Virus record (IMG/VR): IMGVR_UViG_3300006868_000023
Coordinates: 1-55,840 of that record
Source of the DNA: a virus
DNA length: 55,840 nucleotides
Direction: 5' to 3' (one strand)
The translations under genes and the position numbers were made by a program. The notes beneath the pieces were generated by a model. It was not told the origin of the DNA, did not search any database, and worked only from the letters and a program-made list of their open reading frames with translations. Shown in pieces: positions 48,497 through 55,840 of the stretch (the stretch's first letter is position 1; every line of letters begins with the position of its first letter).

Positions 48497-51178
48497 ATGA
48501 GTTACGTAGATGCTTTCTATGATAAGCAAAAAGATCTAATTCGCGTAGTAGAGCGAGTAGATGGAAAGCGACATCTTATAGAGCACAAGCCAGAATACAA
48601 CTTTTATGTCTCAGATCCCAGAGGTTCCCACAGAAGCATATACGGCGAACCAGTTCAAGAAATACGTTGTAAAAATATCAAAGACTTTCGCAAGAATGTT
48701 GCTATCAATAAAACAAATAAAACATACGAAAGTGATATTAAACCACTGAACAAAACTATTGCGAAGCATTATCTAAATGCTGAGCCACCCAAACTGCACA
48801 CAGCCTTTTTTGATATCGAGGTAGACTTTGATCCTGATCGAGGATACAGTTCACCTGAAGATGCTTTCATGGAGATAACATCTGTTGGTGTATACTTGCA
48901 GTGGATGGATGCAATGGTGTGTTTAGCAGTACCACCTAAAACACTTAGTTGGGGTCAGGCACAGAACATTGCTAAAGAGCTACCTGAAGTAATACTGTTT
49001 AAGACCGAAAAAGAATTACTGCAAACATTCCTCAACCTTATTGAAGATGCAGACATACTAAGCGGATGGAACAGTGAGGGTTATGATATTCCTTACACCA
49101 TCAATCGTATTATCAAAGTGTTGGGCAAAAGTGAATTACGCAAACTATGTTTGTTTGATCAAATGCCAAGACAAAGAACCTATGAAGCATTTGGCAGTGA
49201 ACGTGAAACATATGACTTGATTGGTCGTGTACACTTAGACTATATGCAACTGTATCGCAAATACAACTATGAGGAACGACACAGTTACAGACTTGACTAC
49301 ATTGGTGAGATGGAAGTAGGTGAGAAGAAGGTAGCCTATGAAGGTAGTTTAGATAGACTTTACAATCATGACTTCCTCAAGTTCTTAGAATACAATATTC
49401 AAGACGTATTGTTGTTAGATAAGTTAGACAAGAAACTACAGTTTATTGATCTTGCTAACACTATTGCACATGATAATACTGTATTACTTCCAACTACAAT
49501 GGGTGCTGTAGCAACCACGGAACAAGCAATTATTAACGAAGCACACAGACGTGATTACATTGTGCCAGACAGAGACCGCAGTGAGAAAAAGAACACACAG
49601 GCGGCTGGTGCCTATGTTGCGTTCCCCAAGAAAGGTTATCATGAATGGGTAGGCAGTATGGACTTGAACAGTCTGTATCCTAGTGTGTTTAGAGCATTAA
49701 ACATGGCTCCTGAAACCATTGTTGGGCAACTACGCCAAGACTATACAGAAGAAGAAATTAACAATAAGATGACATTGGAGAAGAAGTCATTTGCAGATTC
49801 TTGGTTAGGTAAGTTTGGTAGCAATGAATATGAAATGGTTATGTCTAAAGACGTTAACCACACAATGCATTTAGATATGGAAGATGGCTCAACTGTAGAA
49901 GTTACAGGTGCCGATGTTTACAACTTAGTTTTTAATAGTGGGCAACCTTGGAATATCAGTGCCAATGGTACAATATTCAAAACAGACTTCCAAGGTATTG
50001 TTCCAGGCTTATTGGAGAGATGGTATGCAGAAAGAAAAGAGTTACAAGCAAACAAAAAGAAAGCAACCACAGATGCCGACATTGCATTTTGGGATAAGCG
50101 ACAGTTGGTCAAGAAGATTAATCTTAATAGTTTGTATGGTGCTATTCTCAATCCTGGTTGTAGATTCTTTGACAAGAGAATCGGTCAATCCACAACACTT
50201 ACTGGACGGGCCATTACAAAACACATGGGAGCAGAAACAAACAGAATGCTTACAGGAGTGTACGATCATACTGGCGACACTATAGTATATGGTGATACTG
50301 ACTCAGTGTACTTTACTGCAACTCCAGCATTAAAAGAAGGACAGACATTAGATATGGAGAGTGCAATTAATTTGTATGATCACATATCAGATACTGTGAG
50401 CTCAACATTCCCAAAAATGTTAAAGGAAAGTTTCAACGTACCAACTGACCAAGGTGCTGTTATGCAAGCCGGTAGAGAAGTAGTTGGTAGGTCAGGTTTG
50501 TTTATTACCAAGAAGCGATATGCAATCAAGTGTTTGGACATTGAAGGCTATCAACCAGAAGGTGGTAAACTAAAAATTATGGGCATGGATATCAAGCGAA
50601 GTGATACGCCTGAATTCATACAAGACTTCTTAGAAGAAGTATTAGATGATGCACTAGAAGGCAAAACTGAAAGCGAAGTTATAGCAAAGATCAGAGACTT
50701 CAAGAAGCACTTCCAAGGCCTAGAGCCGTGGTTAAAAGGTATGCCTAAACGTGTAAACAACTTGACAATGTATGGTGAGAAACTTGCCAAACAAAGACGT
50801 GTTGAAGCAAATAATTACAAACTAAAACGTCTCACAGACTTAGCACCTGAGAACACAATGATACCAGGGCATGTAAGAGCAAGTATTAATTGGAATGAAC
50901 TTAAACAGGCTCACGGAGACAACTACAGTATGACTATCATGGACGGACAAAAAGTAATTGTGTGCCGTCTTAAAAATAATCCGATGGGCTATTCCAGCAT
51001 TGCATATCCAACAGATGAATTGCATATTCCAGAATGGTTTAAGGAGTTGCCCTTTGATACTGAAGCAATGGAGCAGGCAGTATTGGATAAAAAGATTAGT
51101 AATGTTTTAGGTGCTATGAATTGGGACTTAAAGCGAATTAACGAGAGTGAGGCCTTACAAGCCTTCTTTGAATTTTAA
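48497..51178 (+). CDS. 43: family B DNA polymerase (T4 gp43-like)
   Basis: An 893-residue replicative polymerase. Exo I FFDIEVDFD (about residues 104-112) gives the 3'-5' exonuclease. Motif A DLNSLYPS (389-396), motif B KKINLNSLYG (539-548) and motif C YGDTDSVYF (598-606) give the polymerase site, with both catalytic aspartates. Length matches T4 gp43 (898). The C-terminus ends in EALQAFFEF, a hydrophobic tail of the type that docks the sliding clamp; the DpdA-like protein ends the same way (NEFFEF). Upstream lies the orphan RNA, possibly a control element. Confidence 0.97.
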   Translation: MSYVDAFYDKQKDLIRVVERVDGKRHLIEHKPEYNFYVSDPRGSHRSIYGEPVQEIRCKNIKDFRKNVAINKTNKTYESDIKPLNKTIAKHYLNAEPPKLHTAFFDIEVDFDPDRGYSSPEDAFMEITSVGVYLQWMDAMVCLAVPPKTLSWGQAQNIAKELPEVILFKTEKELLQTFLNLIEDADILSGWNSEGYDIPYTINRIIKVLGKSELRKLCLFDQMPRQRTYEAFGSERETYDLIGRVHLDYMQLYRKYNYEERHSYRLDYIGEMEVGEKKVAYEGSLDRLYNHDFLKFLEYNIQDVLLLDKLDKKLQFIDLANTIAHDNTVLLPTTMGAVATTEQAIINEAHRRDYIVPDRDRSEKKNTQAAGAYVAFPKKGYHEWVGSMDLNSLYPSVFRALNMAPETIVGQLRQDYTEEEINNKMTLEKKSFADSWLGKFGSNEYEMVMSKDVNHTMHLDMEDGSTVEVTGADVYNLVFNSGQPWNISANGTIFKTDFQGIVPGLLERWYAERKELQANKKKATTDADIAFWDKRQLVKKINLNSLYGAILNPGCRFFDKRIGQSTTLTGRAITKHMGAETNRMLTGVYDHTGDTIVYGDTDSVYFTATPALKEGQTLDMESAINLYDHISDTVSSTFPKMLKESFNVPTDQGAVMQAGREVVGRSGLFITKKRYAIKCLDIEGYQPEGGKLKIMGMDIKRSDTPEFIQDFLEEVLDDALEGKTESEVIAKIRDFKKHFQGLEPWLKGMPKRVNNLTMYGEKLAKQRRVEANNYKLKRLTDLAPENTMIPGHVRASINWNELKQAHGDNYSMTIMDGQKVIVCRLKNNPMGYSSIAYPTDELHIPEWFKELPFDTEAMEQAVLDKKISNVLGAMNWDLKRINESEALQAFFEF

Positions 51179-51202
51179 TCGAAAAAAATGGAAAACTTTT
51201 TC

Positions 51203-51230
51203 TTGACTTTTCTAAATAAGAGTGTACAAT
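51203..51230 (+). promoter_or_regulatory. sigma70-type promoter with +1 at an ATG
   Basis: TTGACT (51203-51208), 16-bp spacer, TACAAT (51225-51230), 6 bases, ATG at 51237. Confidence 0.7.
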
Positions 51231-51236
51231 AGATTT

Positions 51237-51485
51237 ATGCCAGAACATAAACAAATTAGACAAGCATTCTACGAAGCATTAACTGATACAGGTATTGCGG
51301 CTGTAGTTAACATACCACTTAACTTTGTGTTAGTATATTTGTGTATTGACGTATGGCAAGTAGGCACAATGTGGACTAGTGTTATAATGACAACTATATT
51401 CACAACGTATGCTATCGCACGTAAGACTGTAGTTAGATTATATTTTGAACGTGAAGCAATTAAAAAACAAGCCAAAGTAACTTAA
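51237..51485 (+). CDS. small membrane protein, 82 aa, probably leaderless
   Basis: The start is the ATG at 51237; the longer frame opens through the promoter -10. Two membrane spans (about residues 18-40 and 46-64) with a basic C-terminus (EREAIKKQAK). It sits between gene 43 and the gp45-like clamp, and its 3' end carries AAGGAG for the clamp. Function unknown. Confidence 0.6.
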   Translation: MPEHKQIRQAFYEALTDTGIAAVVNIPLNFVLVYLCIDVWQVGTMWTSVIMTTIFTTYAIARKTVVRLYFEREAIKKQAKVT

Positions 51486-51494
51486 GGAGATAAT

Positions 51495-52250
51495 ATGGCG
51501 GATAATTATATTAAGGACACATTGAAAGATGTGTTAAGACATACCCACAACTTGGGTATTTTTGAAATGGTAAAGATCAAAGGCACTGTTGAGTCTACTG
51601 ATATTGAAACCGTGGACGCAGAAAAAACTGTGATCTTGAAAGGTAACACAATTAATCCTGTGCCTGACTTTGTTGATGCAACAGTTGGACTAAGTAGAAT
51701 GGGTGTGTTAGATGGATACTTAAAGTTTCCAGGCTTTGATGATGAGAACGCAACCGTAAAAGTTGTTACACAAAATCGCAATGACGAAGACGTTCCTGTT
51801 GAAGTAGAGTTTGTTAGTGCTGAAGGTACTGATGCACACTATAGATTTATGTTAGCAGATGTTGTTAATCAGCAACTAAAAGACATTAAGTTTAAGGGTG
51901 CAGAGTTTGATGTAAACATTGTGCCTAGTGCTAAGATGCTAAAAGATCTCAGTTACTTTAACAGTGTAATTGGTGCATTCGAAACCAACTTCTCTCCACG
52001 TACAGAAGACAACAAACTGTATTTCTATATTGGTGATGAGGGCAGTGACAGAACTAAGGTACTTGTTGCTGAAGGTGTTGATGGCGAAATCAAACACGAC
52101 TTCCGTTGGAACTTAGACATTGTGCTAAAGATTTTACGTTTAGGTGACAACTCAAATGTAGTAATAAGTTTTAATGGACAAGGACTATGCCAAATTGTTG
52201 TTGACAGTGGCTTAGGTGTCTACACATATCTATTACCAGCAAGGAGTTAA
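51495..52250 (+). CDS. 45: sliding clamp (T4 gp45-like)
   Basis: A 251-residue protein with two-domain clamp pattern: an N-terminal DTLKDVLRHTHNLGIFEM helix and strands, and a C-terminal half ending GQGLCQIVVDSGLGVYTYLLPA, which matches the terminal strands of gp45/PCNA-type clamps. Neighbour genes 43 and loader 44 in the window support the call. It tethers the polymerase to DNA and, in T4, also activates late transcription from TATAAATA promoters. Confidence 0.75.
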   Translation: MADNYIKDTLKDVLRHTHNLGIFEMVKIKGTVESTDIETVDAEKTVILKGNTINPVPDFVDATVGLSRMGVLDGYLKFPGFDDENATVKVVTQNRNDEDVPVEVEFVSAEGTDAHYRFMLADVVNQQLKDIKFKGAEFDVNIVPSAKMLKDLSYFNSVIGAFETNFSPRTEDNKLYFYIGDEGSDRTKVLVAEGVDGEIKHDFRWNLDIVLKILRLGDNSNVVISFNGQGLCQIVVDSGLGVYTYLLPARS

Positions 52251-52253
52251 TGA

Positions 52254-53813
52254 ATGGATTTAGGCAAAAGACAACGAGACTATGCAGTATATCTCCCTGC
52301 AATTAGTAGTTTCTATGTAAAACAAGTTGACAAGATTATCAACAAAGTTCCTGCAGAAAGTAGAGTGCCTGCAGGATTTGAACATGGTAACGAAGGTCTC
52401 GATTTCCTAAAGTCTAAAGATACATATTATCATTACCCTTGGGGTCTTTACTCTGCAGGTCATGCTCACTTAGACATTAATAAAAGTCATGCTGATGAGC
52501 CAATGATCCAAGACAGAGATAGAAACACTACAATTATTTTAGGTGACAGTGGCGGTTTCCAAATTGCTACTGGCGTACTTAAACTAGACTGGGCTAACGC
52601 AAAGGATCCTAATGATCCTGCTCGAACTGCAATCTGCGAAAAAATACTGCGTTGGCTCGAGCATACAGCAGATTGGAGTATGACACTAGATATTCCGGCA
52701 TTTGCCGCAGTCGAGCCACTTAGCAGTAAAACTGGGCTTACATCTTTTGACGATACATTAGATATCAGTCTACTAAACTTGGACTACTTTGTTCGTAATC
52801 GAGTGCCAGGTGCAACCAAGTTCCTTAATGTAATTAGTGGTACAGATGAGGCCACAAGTAAAACTTGGTATGAAGCAGTTAAGAGCTTCAGTAAGCCACA
52901 GTTTACTGCAGAAGCATACGGTGATGCAAACAGAGCATTGGAAGGCTATGCCTTTGCTGGTATTAATATGAAAGACCTCAGTTGCGTCTTGAATAGGCTT
53001 TTAGATTTGCGTGAAGATGGATTACTAGAAGGCAAGGATTGGATACACTTCCTTGGTACTGGTAAACTACAATGGGCCTGTTTCCTAACCAGCATTCAAA
53101 GAATGTTACGCCAACATGATAACCCAAACATTACTTTGAGTTTCGATGCGGCATCACCGTTTGTGAATACAGCATATGGTCAAACCTATGCACACAATTT
53201 CTTTGAGCCAGGTAAGTTTGGTTACTTTATGGATCGTGCATTTGATCAACAACAATTTAAGGGCAGTGAGTTGCCAGCACCATTTGGACATTCACCTGTA
53301 ATGAGCAGACTCACAATGGGCGACCTGTGTCCATTAGAAGCAGGTGATACAGACAAAAACGGCAAGGCTAAACTTGCAGAAGGACAACCTATCTTAGACA
53401 AAGAAGGTAAGCCTAAACTGGATGCTGACGGTAATCCTATGGTAGCAGAACGTGATAGCACTAGTTGGGACACACAAAGTTATTTGTATTACATGGCTCA
53501 CAGTGTGTTTAATCACATTGATGCAGTACAAGAGGCAAACAGACTAGCAGACGTAGAACGTACTAGGGAACCTGTGCATTATTCACAGTGGAGAAAGCCT
53601 AGCAAGAAAAGTAGTAAGGCACAAGAAGTATCTCCATACGTACCAGTAAACTTGTTTTACTTTGATAGTTTTGCAAAGGAAGTATTAGATCCTGCTTGTG
53701 AAAACCCAAGAGGACTAATTAAGGACTACAAAGAAATGTTGGATTCATTCAGTGTAGGTGGTGAAGTAGAAGATACTAAAGAGGAAGTATTAAATGAGTT
53801 TTTTGAATTTTAA
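52254..53813 (+). CDS. DpdA/TGT-like base transglycosylase, 519 aa
   Basis: GDSGGFQIA (Asp 98) is the TGT general-acid motif. SMTLDIPA (Asp 146), GYAFAGIN, HFLGTGK (267-270) and SFDAASPF (Asp 298, nucleophile candidate) complete the TIM-barrel layout of DpdA proteins, which swap guanine in DNA for 7-deazaguanine bases. The tRNA TGT zinc motif is not seen. It is in the replication block (gp43, gp45, then this, then MazG) and ends NEFFEF, a clamp-binding-like tail also seen in gp43. No preQ0 synthesis genes (folE, queD/E/C) occur in the window. Confidence 0.7.
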   Translation: MDLGKRQRDYAVYLPAISSFYVKQVDKIINKVPAESRVPAGFEHGNEGLDFLKSKDTYYHYPWGLYSAGHAHLDINKSHADEPMIQDRDRNTTIILGDSGGFQIATGVLKLDWANAKDPNDPARTAICEKILRWLEHTADWSMTLDIPAFAAVEPLSSKTGLTSFDDTLDISLLNLDYFVRNRVPGATKFLNVISGTDEATSKTWYEAVKSFSKPQFTAEAYGDANRALEGYAFAGINMKDLSCVLNRLLDLREDGLLEGKDWIHFLGTGKLQWACFLTSIQRMLRQHDNPNITLSFDAASPFVNTAYGQTYAHNFFEPGKFGYFMDRAFDQQQFKGSELPAPFGHSPVMSRLTMGDLCPLEAGDTDKNGKAKLAEGQPILDKEGKPKLDADGNPMVAERDSTSWDTQSYLYYMAHSVFNHIDAVQEANRLADVERTREPVHYSQWRKPSKKSSKAQEVSPYVPVNLFYFDSFAKEVLDPACENPRGLIKDYKEMLDSFSVGGEVEDTKEEVLNEFFEF

Positions 53814-54162
53814 GATTAAGAATCCCTTTAAGAAAAACGTAAAGGTCAACGCCCTAAAAGGCGATGTTACAATGTTTGATAATGCTATTAGACAATGGCA
53901 TCACGATCGTAATTTAATTAATGGTAGCACTGATAAAGATCAAGTGCTAAAGTTAATGCAAGAACTAGGCGAACTCAGTGATAGTTGCTGTAAAGGCAAA
54001 GACATGAGAGACGACTTAGGCGACATGATGGTAGTTATGTTAAACATTATGGAACGCAACGGCTACTCATTAGAAGGCTGTCTTGCACAGGCATATGGCG
54101 ATATTAAAGATCGCAAAGGTAAAATGGTAGACGGTATTTTTGTTAAGGAAGGCGATCTCTAA
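53794..54162 (+). CDS. mazG: MazG-like nucleotide pyrophosphohydrolase, 122 aa
   Basis: LMQELGELSDSCC near residues 50-62 and RDDLGDMMVVMLNIMERNGYS near 70-90 are the E-x-E-L and D-x-x-D-x-x-D-like metal motifs of MazG-type all-alpha NTP pyrophosphatases. It may hydrolyse dNTPs or ppGpp-type signals, as proposed for marine phage MazG. The N-terminal 25 residues are basic. It overlaps the DpdA-like gene by 20 bases and the next gene by one. Confidence 0.8.
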   Translation: MSFLNFKIKNPFKKNVKVNALKGDVTMFDNAIRQWHHDRNLINGSTDKDQVLKLMQELGELSDSCCKGKDMRDDLGDMMVVMLNIMERNGYSLEGCLAQAYGDIKDRKGKMVDGIFVKEGDL

Positions 54163-54674
54163 TGGAAAGAGAAGGTTATACCATAGATACAAAGTTCTTT
54201 ATTGGCACTGAAGTAGAGCATAGTCCTGCACATGGTCAAAGAACATTGTTTGTTATCGGTACACAACCTTACAAAGAAGTTTTAGCAAGAGCACTTAATA
54301 ATAATTGTCCACACATTTATTTGGGTGCTAATCAAAGTTTCAGTGTTGACACAGAACATGAAAGTCAAGAATGGGATTTTATGTTAAACAAACTTGTAGT
54401 TGATACAGATATTTGGGTAACATTAGACTTTGATGTGAAGTATGCAGAGTGGGTACTGGAAAGTGGTATGACAGAGTATGACACTTTTATACCAATGGTT
54501 AGTGTCAAGTTACCTTACATCAATCAGTTCAACTATAATACCACTATCAAGTTAGACGACAAAAATTTCAAAGCAACAAATCCAGGCGTATGGTGTCACA
54601 GTTTACATGAACTGCAAACAAGAAAAACATTTACCGACTGGACCAAATACACCAAGGATGAGATTATAGACTAA
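54162..54674 (+). CDS. hypothetical protein, 170 aa
   Basis: Unrecognised; ATG overlaps the mazG stop (TAATG) and its stop overlaps the next gene. Contains HSPAHGQRTLFVIG and a Cys/Trp-containing C-terminal half. Position suggests nucleotide or DNA metabolism, but nothing more can be said. Confidence 0.65.
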   Translation: MEREGYTIDTKFFIGTEVEHSPAHGQRTLFVIGTQPYKEVLARALNNNCPHIYLGANQSFSVDTEHESQEWDFMLNKLVVDTDIWVTLDFDVKYAEWVLESGMTEYDTFIPMVSVKLPYINQFNYNTTIKLDDKNFKATNPGVWCHSLHELQTRKTFTDWTKYTKDEIID

Positions 54675-54838
54675 TGGAAGGATTTATATTAGCAGTAGGA
54701 ATTATTGCAAGTTTTTGGGCAATAGTATCTTTTTTAATTAGTGCAGAAGGTACAAAGGGTATTGCCGACAAACCGTACAAAACAAAAAGCGGAGTAACAC
54801 ACACTGCACGTAAAAGCAGAGAGAAACACATAGTATGA
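54674..54838 (+). CDS. small membrane protein, 54 aa
   Basis: Residues 3-22 form one membrane span; the rest is basic (TARKSREKH). Start overlaps the previous stop (TAATG). Function unknown. Confidence 0.6.
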   Translation: MEGFILAVGIIASFWAIVSFLISAEGTKGIADKPYKTKSGVTHTARKSREKHIV

Positions 54839-55062
54839 GACAGAACGAAAAACCACATCAAACATTAGCATGGTTTGCTACAGCAATGCTAGTATGTGCG
54901 GCATGTTTAGCAAGTTTTGTACCTGCTATGGAGTTGCATCATTATTTTTTTATAACTGCTAACAGTATTTGGACTGCTGTTGGTGTACTTTGGAAAGAAC
55001 AAACAGTTTGGGTATTAAATGCTAGTTTAACTTTTGTTTATATTTTAGGACTTTTATTATGA
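54835..55062 (+). CDS. small membrane protein, 75 aa
   Basis: Two spans (about 12-32 and 56-75) with aromatic residues between. Overlaps both neighbours by four bases (ATGA). It may form a complex with the PsiE-like protein that follows. Confidence 0.6.
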   Translation: MRQNEKPHQTLAWFATAMLVCAACLASFVPAMELHHYFFITANSIWTAVGVLWKEQTVWVLNASLTFVYILGLLL

Positions 55063-55454
55063 TGAAAAGCAAATTACATTGGACCACAGTGTTAACAGAA
55101 CGTGCAATTATTGCATTGATTGGCGTTTGTACTGTTTTTGCCATTGGCGATTACTTATTTGGTATGTGGTTAGCAAGATCTGTTGTGTTAGCAGATTTAT
55201 TTATGTTGTTTATTTTTGCAGAGGTTGTTGCAATGATAGGAGCATTTTATAACACAGAACGTATTCCTGTAACATTACCAATAATTATTGCAATTACTGC
55301 CTTGTGTAGATTAATAGTATTGCACAGTAAAGATATGGAACCCATTGGGCTATTTGCAGAAGCAGGTGCTATTTTAATTTTAGCAGGTGCGGCTTACTTA
55401 ATGAGTCTAAAAGATAAACTAAGTTTGGAAAAGTTAAAGGTTGACAAAGACTAA
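55059..55454 (+). CDS. PsiE-like phosphate-starvation membrane protein, 131 aa
   Basis: Three to four membrane spans with LFMLFIFAEVVAMIGAFYNTERIPVTLPIIIAITALCRLIVLHSKD, here split by a basic loop, resemble PsiE (phosphate-starvation-inducible). It is predicted to sit in the inner membrane. The window also has phoH. Function of PsiE in phages is unclear. A sigma70 promoter overlaps its end. Confidence 0.65.
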   Translation: MMKSKLHWTTVLTERAIIALIGVCTVFAIGDYLFGMWLARSVVLADLFMLFIFAEVVAMIGAFYNTERIPVTLPIIIAITALCRLIVLHSKDMEPIGLFAEAGAILILAGAAYLMSLKDKLSLEKLKVDKD

Positions 55455-55468
55455 TACTTATGTATAAT
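55441..55468 (+). promoter_or_regulatory. consensus sigma70 promoter with +1 near an ATG
   Basis: TTGACA (55441-55446), 16-bp spacer, TATAAT (55463-55468), 7 bases to the ATG at 55476. Confidence 0.8.
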
Positions 55469-55475
55469 ATAAATT

Positions 55476-55655
55476 ATGAATATTAATATATCGACATCTA
55501 AAGGCAGAACAAAGATAGCAACTGACATAGATTGCGACTTTGAGTCTGAACAAGACTGGCAAGACTTTATGCTAGAGTTGTTTAGTTTTTTACAAGCGGC
55601 AGGTGTTGACTTGCCAGAAGAAATTGAAACAGCCTTAGATGAGTTTTATGATTGA
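55476..55655 (+). CDS. small acidic protein, 59 aa
   Basis: Acidic protein (DFESEQDWQDFMLELFSFL) following a promoter by 7 bases, with no ribosome site, so probably leaderless. Unrecognised. AGGAGG at its end serves the next gene. Confidence 0.55.
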   Translation: MNINISTSKGRTKIATDIDCDFESEQDWQDFMLELFSFLQAAGVDLPEEIETALDEFYD

Positions 55656-55664
55656 GGAGGCGTA

Positions 55665-55840
55665 ATGGCAATATCAGATGAAATGAGAGAACAACTTGAA
55701 ATGGTTATCCAGTATGGAGACCAAATCAAGGCTATGTACAAAGAACAAGATGACGTTGATTATGAGATTGGTGACTATGATGAACCTATCACAGAACTGT
55801 TAGGTCATATGAATCAAGTGATGGAAGAAATTGACGGAGG
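55665..55840 (+). CDS. partial hypothetical protein, runs off the window
   Basis: Starts after AGGAGG and is open to the last base (MAISDEMREQLEMVIQYGDQ). Acidic and helical so far. The C-terminal end is missing, so no call is made. Confidence 0.55.
   Translation, partial: MAISDEMREQLEMVIQYGDQIKAMYKEQDDVDYEIGDYDEPITELLGHMNQVMEEIDG

Overview
The window looks like part of the genome of a T4-like, contractile-tailed phage of a marine Gram-negative bacterium. The evidence is a T4-type replication set (family B DNA polymerase gp43, a gp45-type clamp, clamp loader gp44), a gp31-like co-chaperonin, T4-type late promoter boxes close to TATAAATA, very long repetitive tail-fibre genes, tightly overlapping small genes, AT-rich DNA and a tRNA cluster. 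Lipoproteins, a spanin-like pair and a secreted outer-membrane barrel point to a Gram-negative host. No photosynthesis genes are present, and the 7Fe ferredoxin, ClpA and the outer-membrane protein look proteobacterial. Host genus cannot be settled from this window. No integrase, transposon or CRISPR array was seen.

Layout. 1-5.2 kb: GroES-like co-chaperonin, an SGNH-like protein, GMP reductase and NAD synthetase. 5.2-16.3 kb: a radical SAM protein, a noncoding leader, ClpP, an A-type Fe-S carrier, many small unknown genes, a DnaE-like fragment, a gp31-like co-chaperonin, a short UDP-glucose dehydrogenase, a glycosyltransferase-like protein and gp44. 16.4-27.4 kb: a second radical SAM protein, PhoH (minus strand), an outer-membrane protein, a possible nuclease, a spanin-like pair, acyl carrier protein, DnaJ, a zinc-finger microprotein and ClpA. 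27.4-37.6 kb: the late tail-fibre block. 37.7-39.2 kb, minus strand: a small gene behind two tandem glutamine riboswitches, a small unknown gene, 7Fe ferredoxin and a 2OG-Fe(II) oxygenase-like protein. 39.2-45.5 kb: an early region with a repeat lipoprotein, HAD phosphatase, metalloprotease, four tRNAs and small genes, closed by an FkbM methyltransferase on the minus strand. 45.5-48 kb: small genes and a virion protein. 48-55.8 kb: DsbA-like protein, an orphan structured RNA, gp43, gp45, a DpdA/TGT-like transglycosylase, MazG-like protein, membrane proteins and PsiE.

Two promoter types are legible. Sigma70-like TTGACA/TATAAT promoters, mostly with 16-bp spacing, precede putative early genes. 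(G/T)ATAAATA boxes precede late genes. At ten genes the promoter sits so that the predicted +1 falls on, or within one base of, the start codon (five late with exactly 5 nt after the box, five early with 6-7 nt after the -10), which predicts a class of leaderless mRNAs.

The most notable system is on the minus strand at 37.69-37.99 kb. A perfect TATAAATA box leads directly into two tandem glnA-type glutamine riboswitches, followed by a 54-residue basic protein. This suggests the phage senses host glutamine during late infection. Other notable points are a possible complete phage ClpAP protease beside DnaJ and two co-chaperonins, a DNA-transglycosylase candidate next to the polymerase, and two unassigned structured RNAs.
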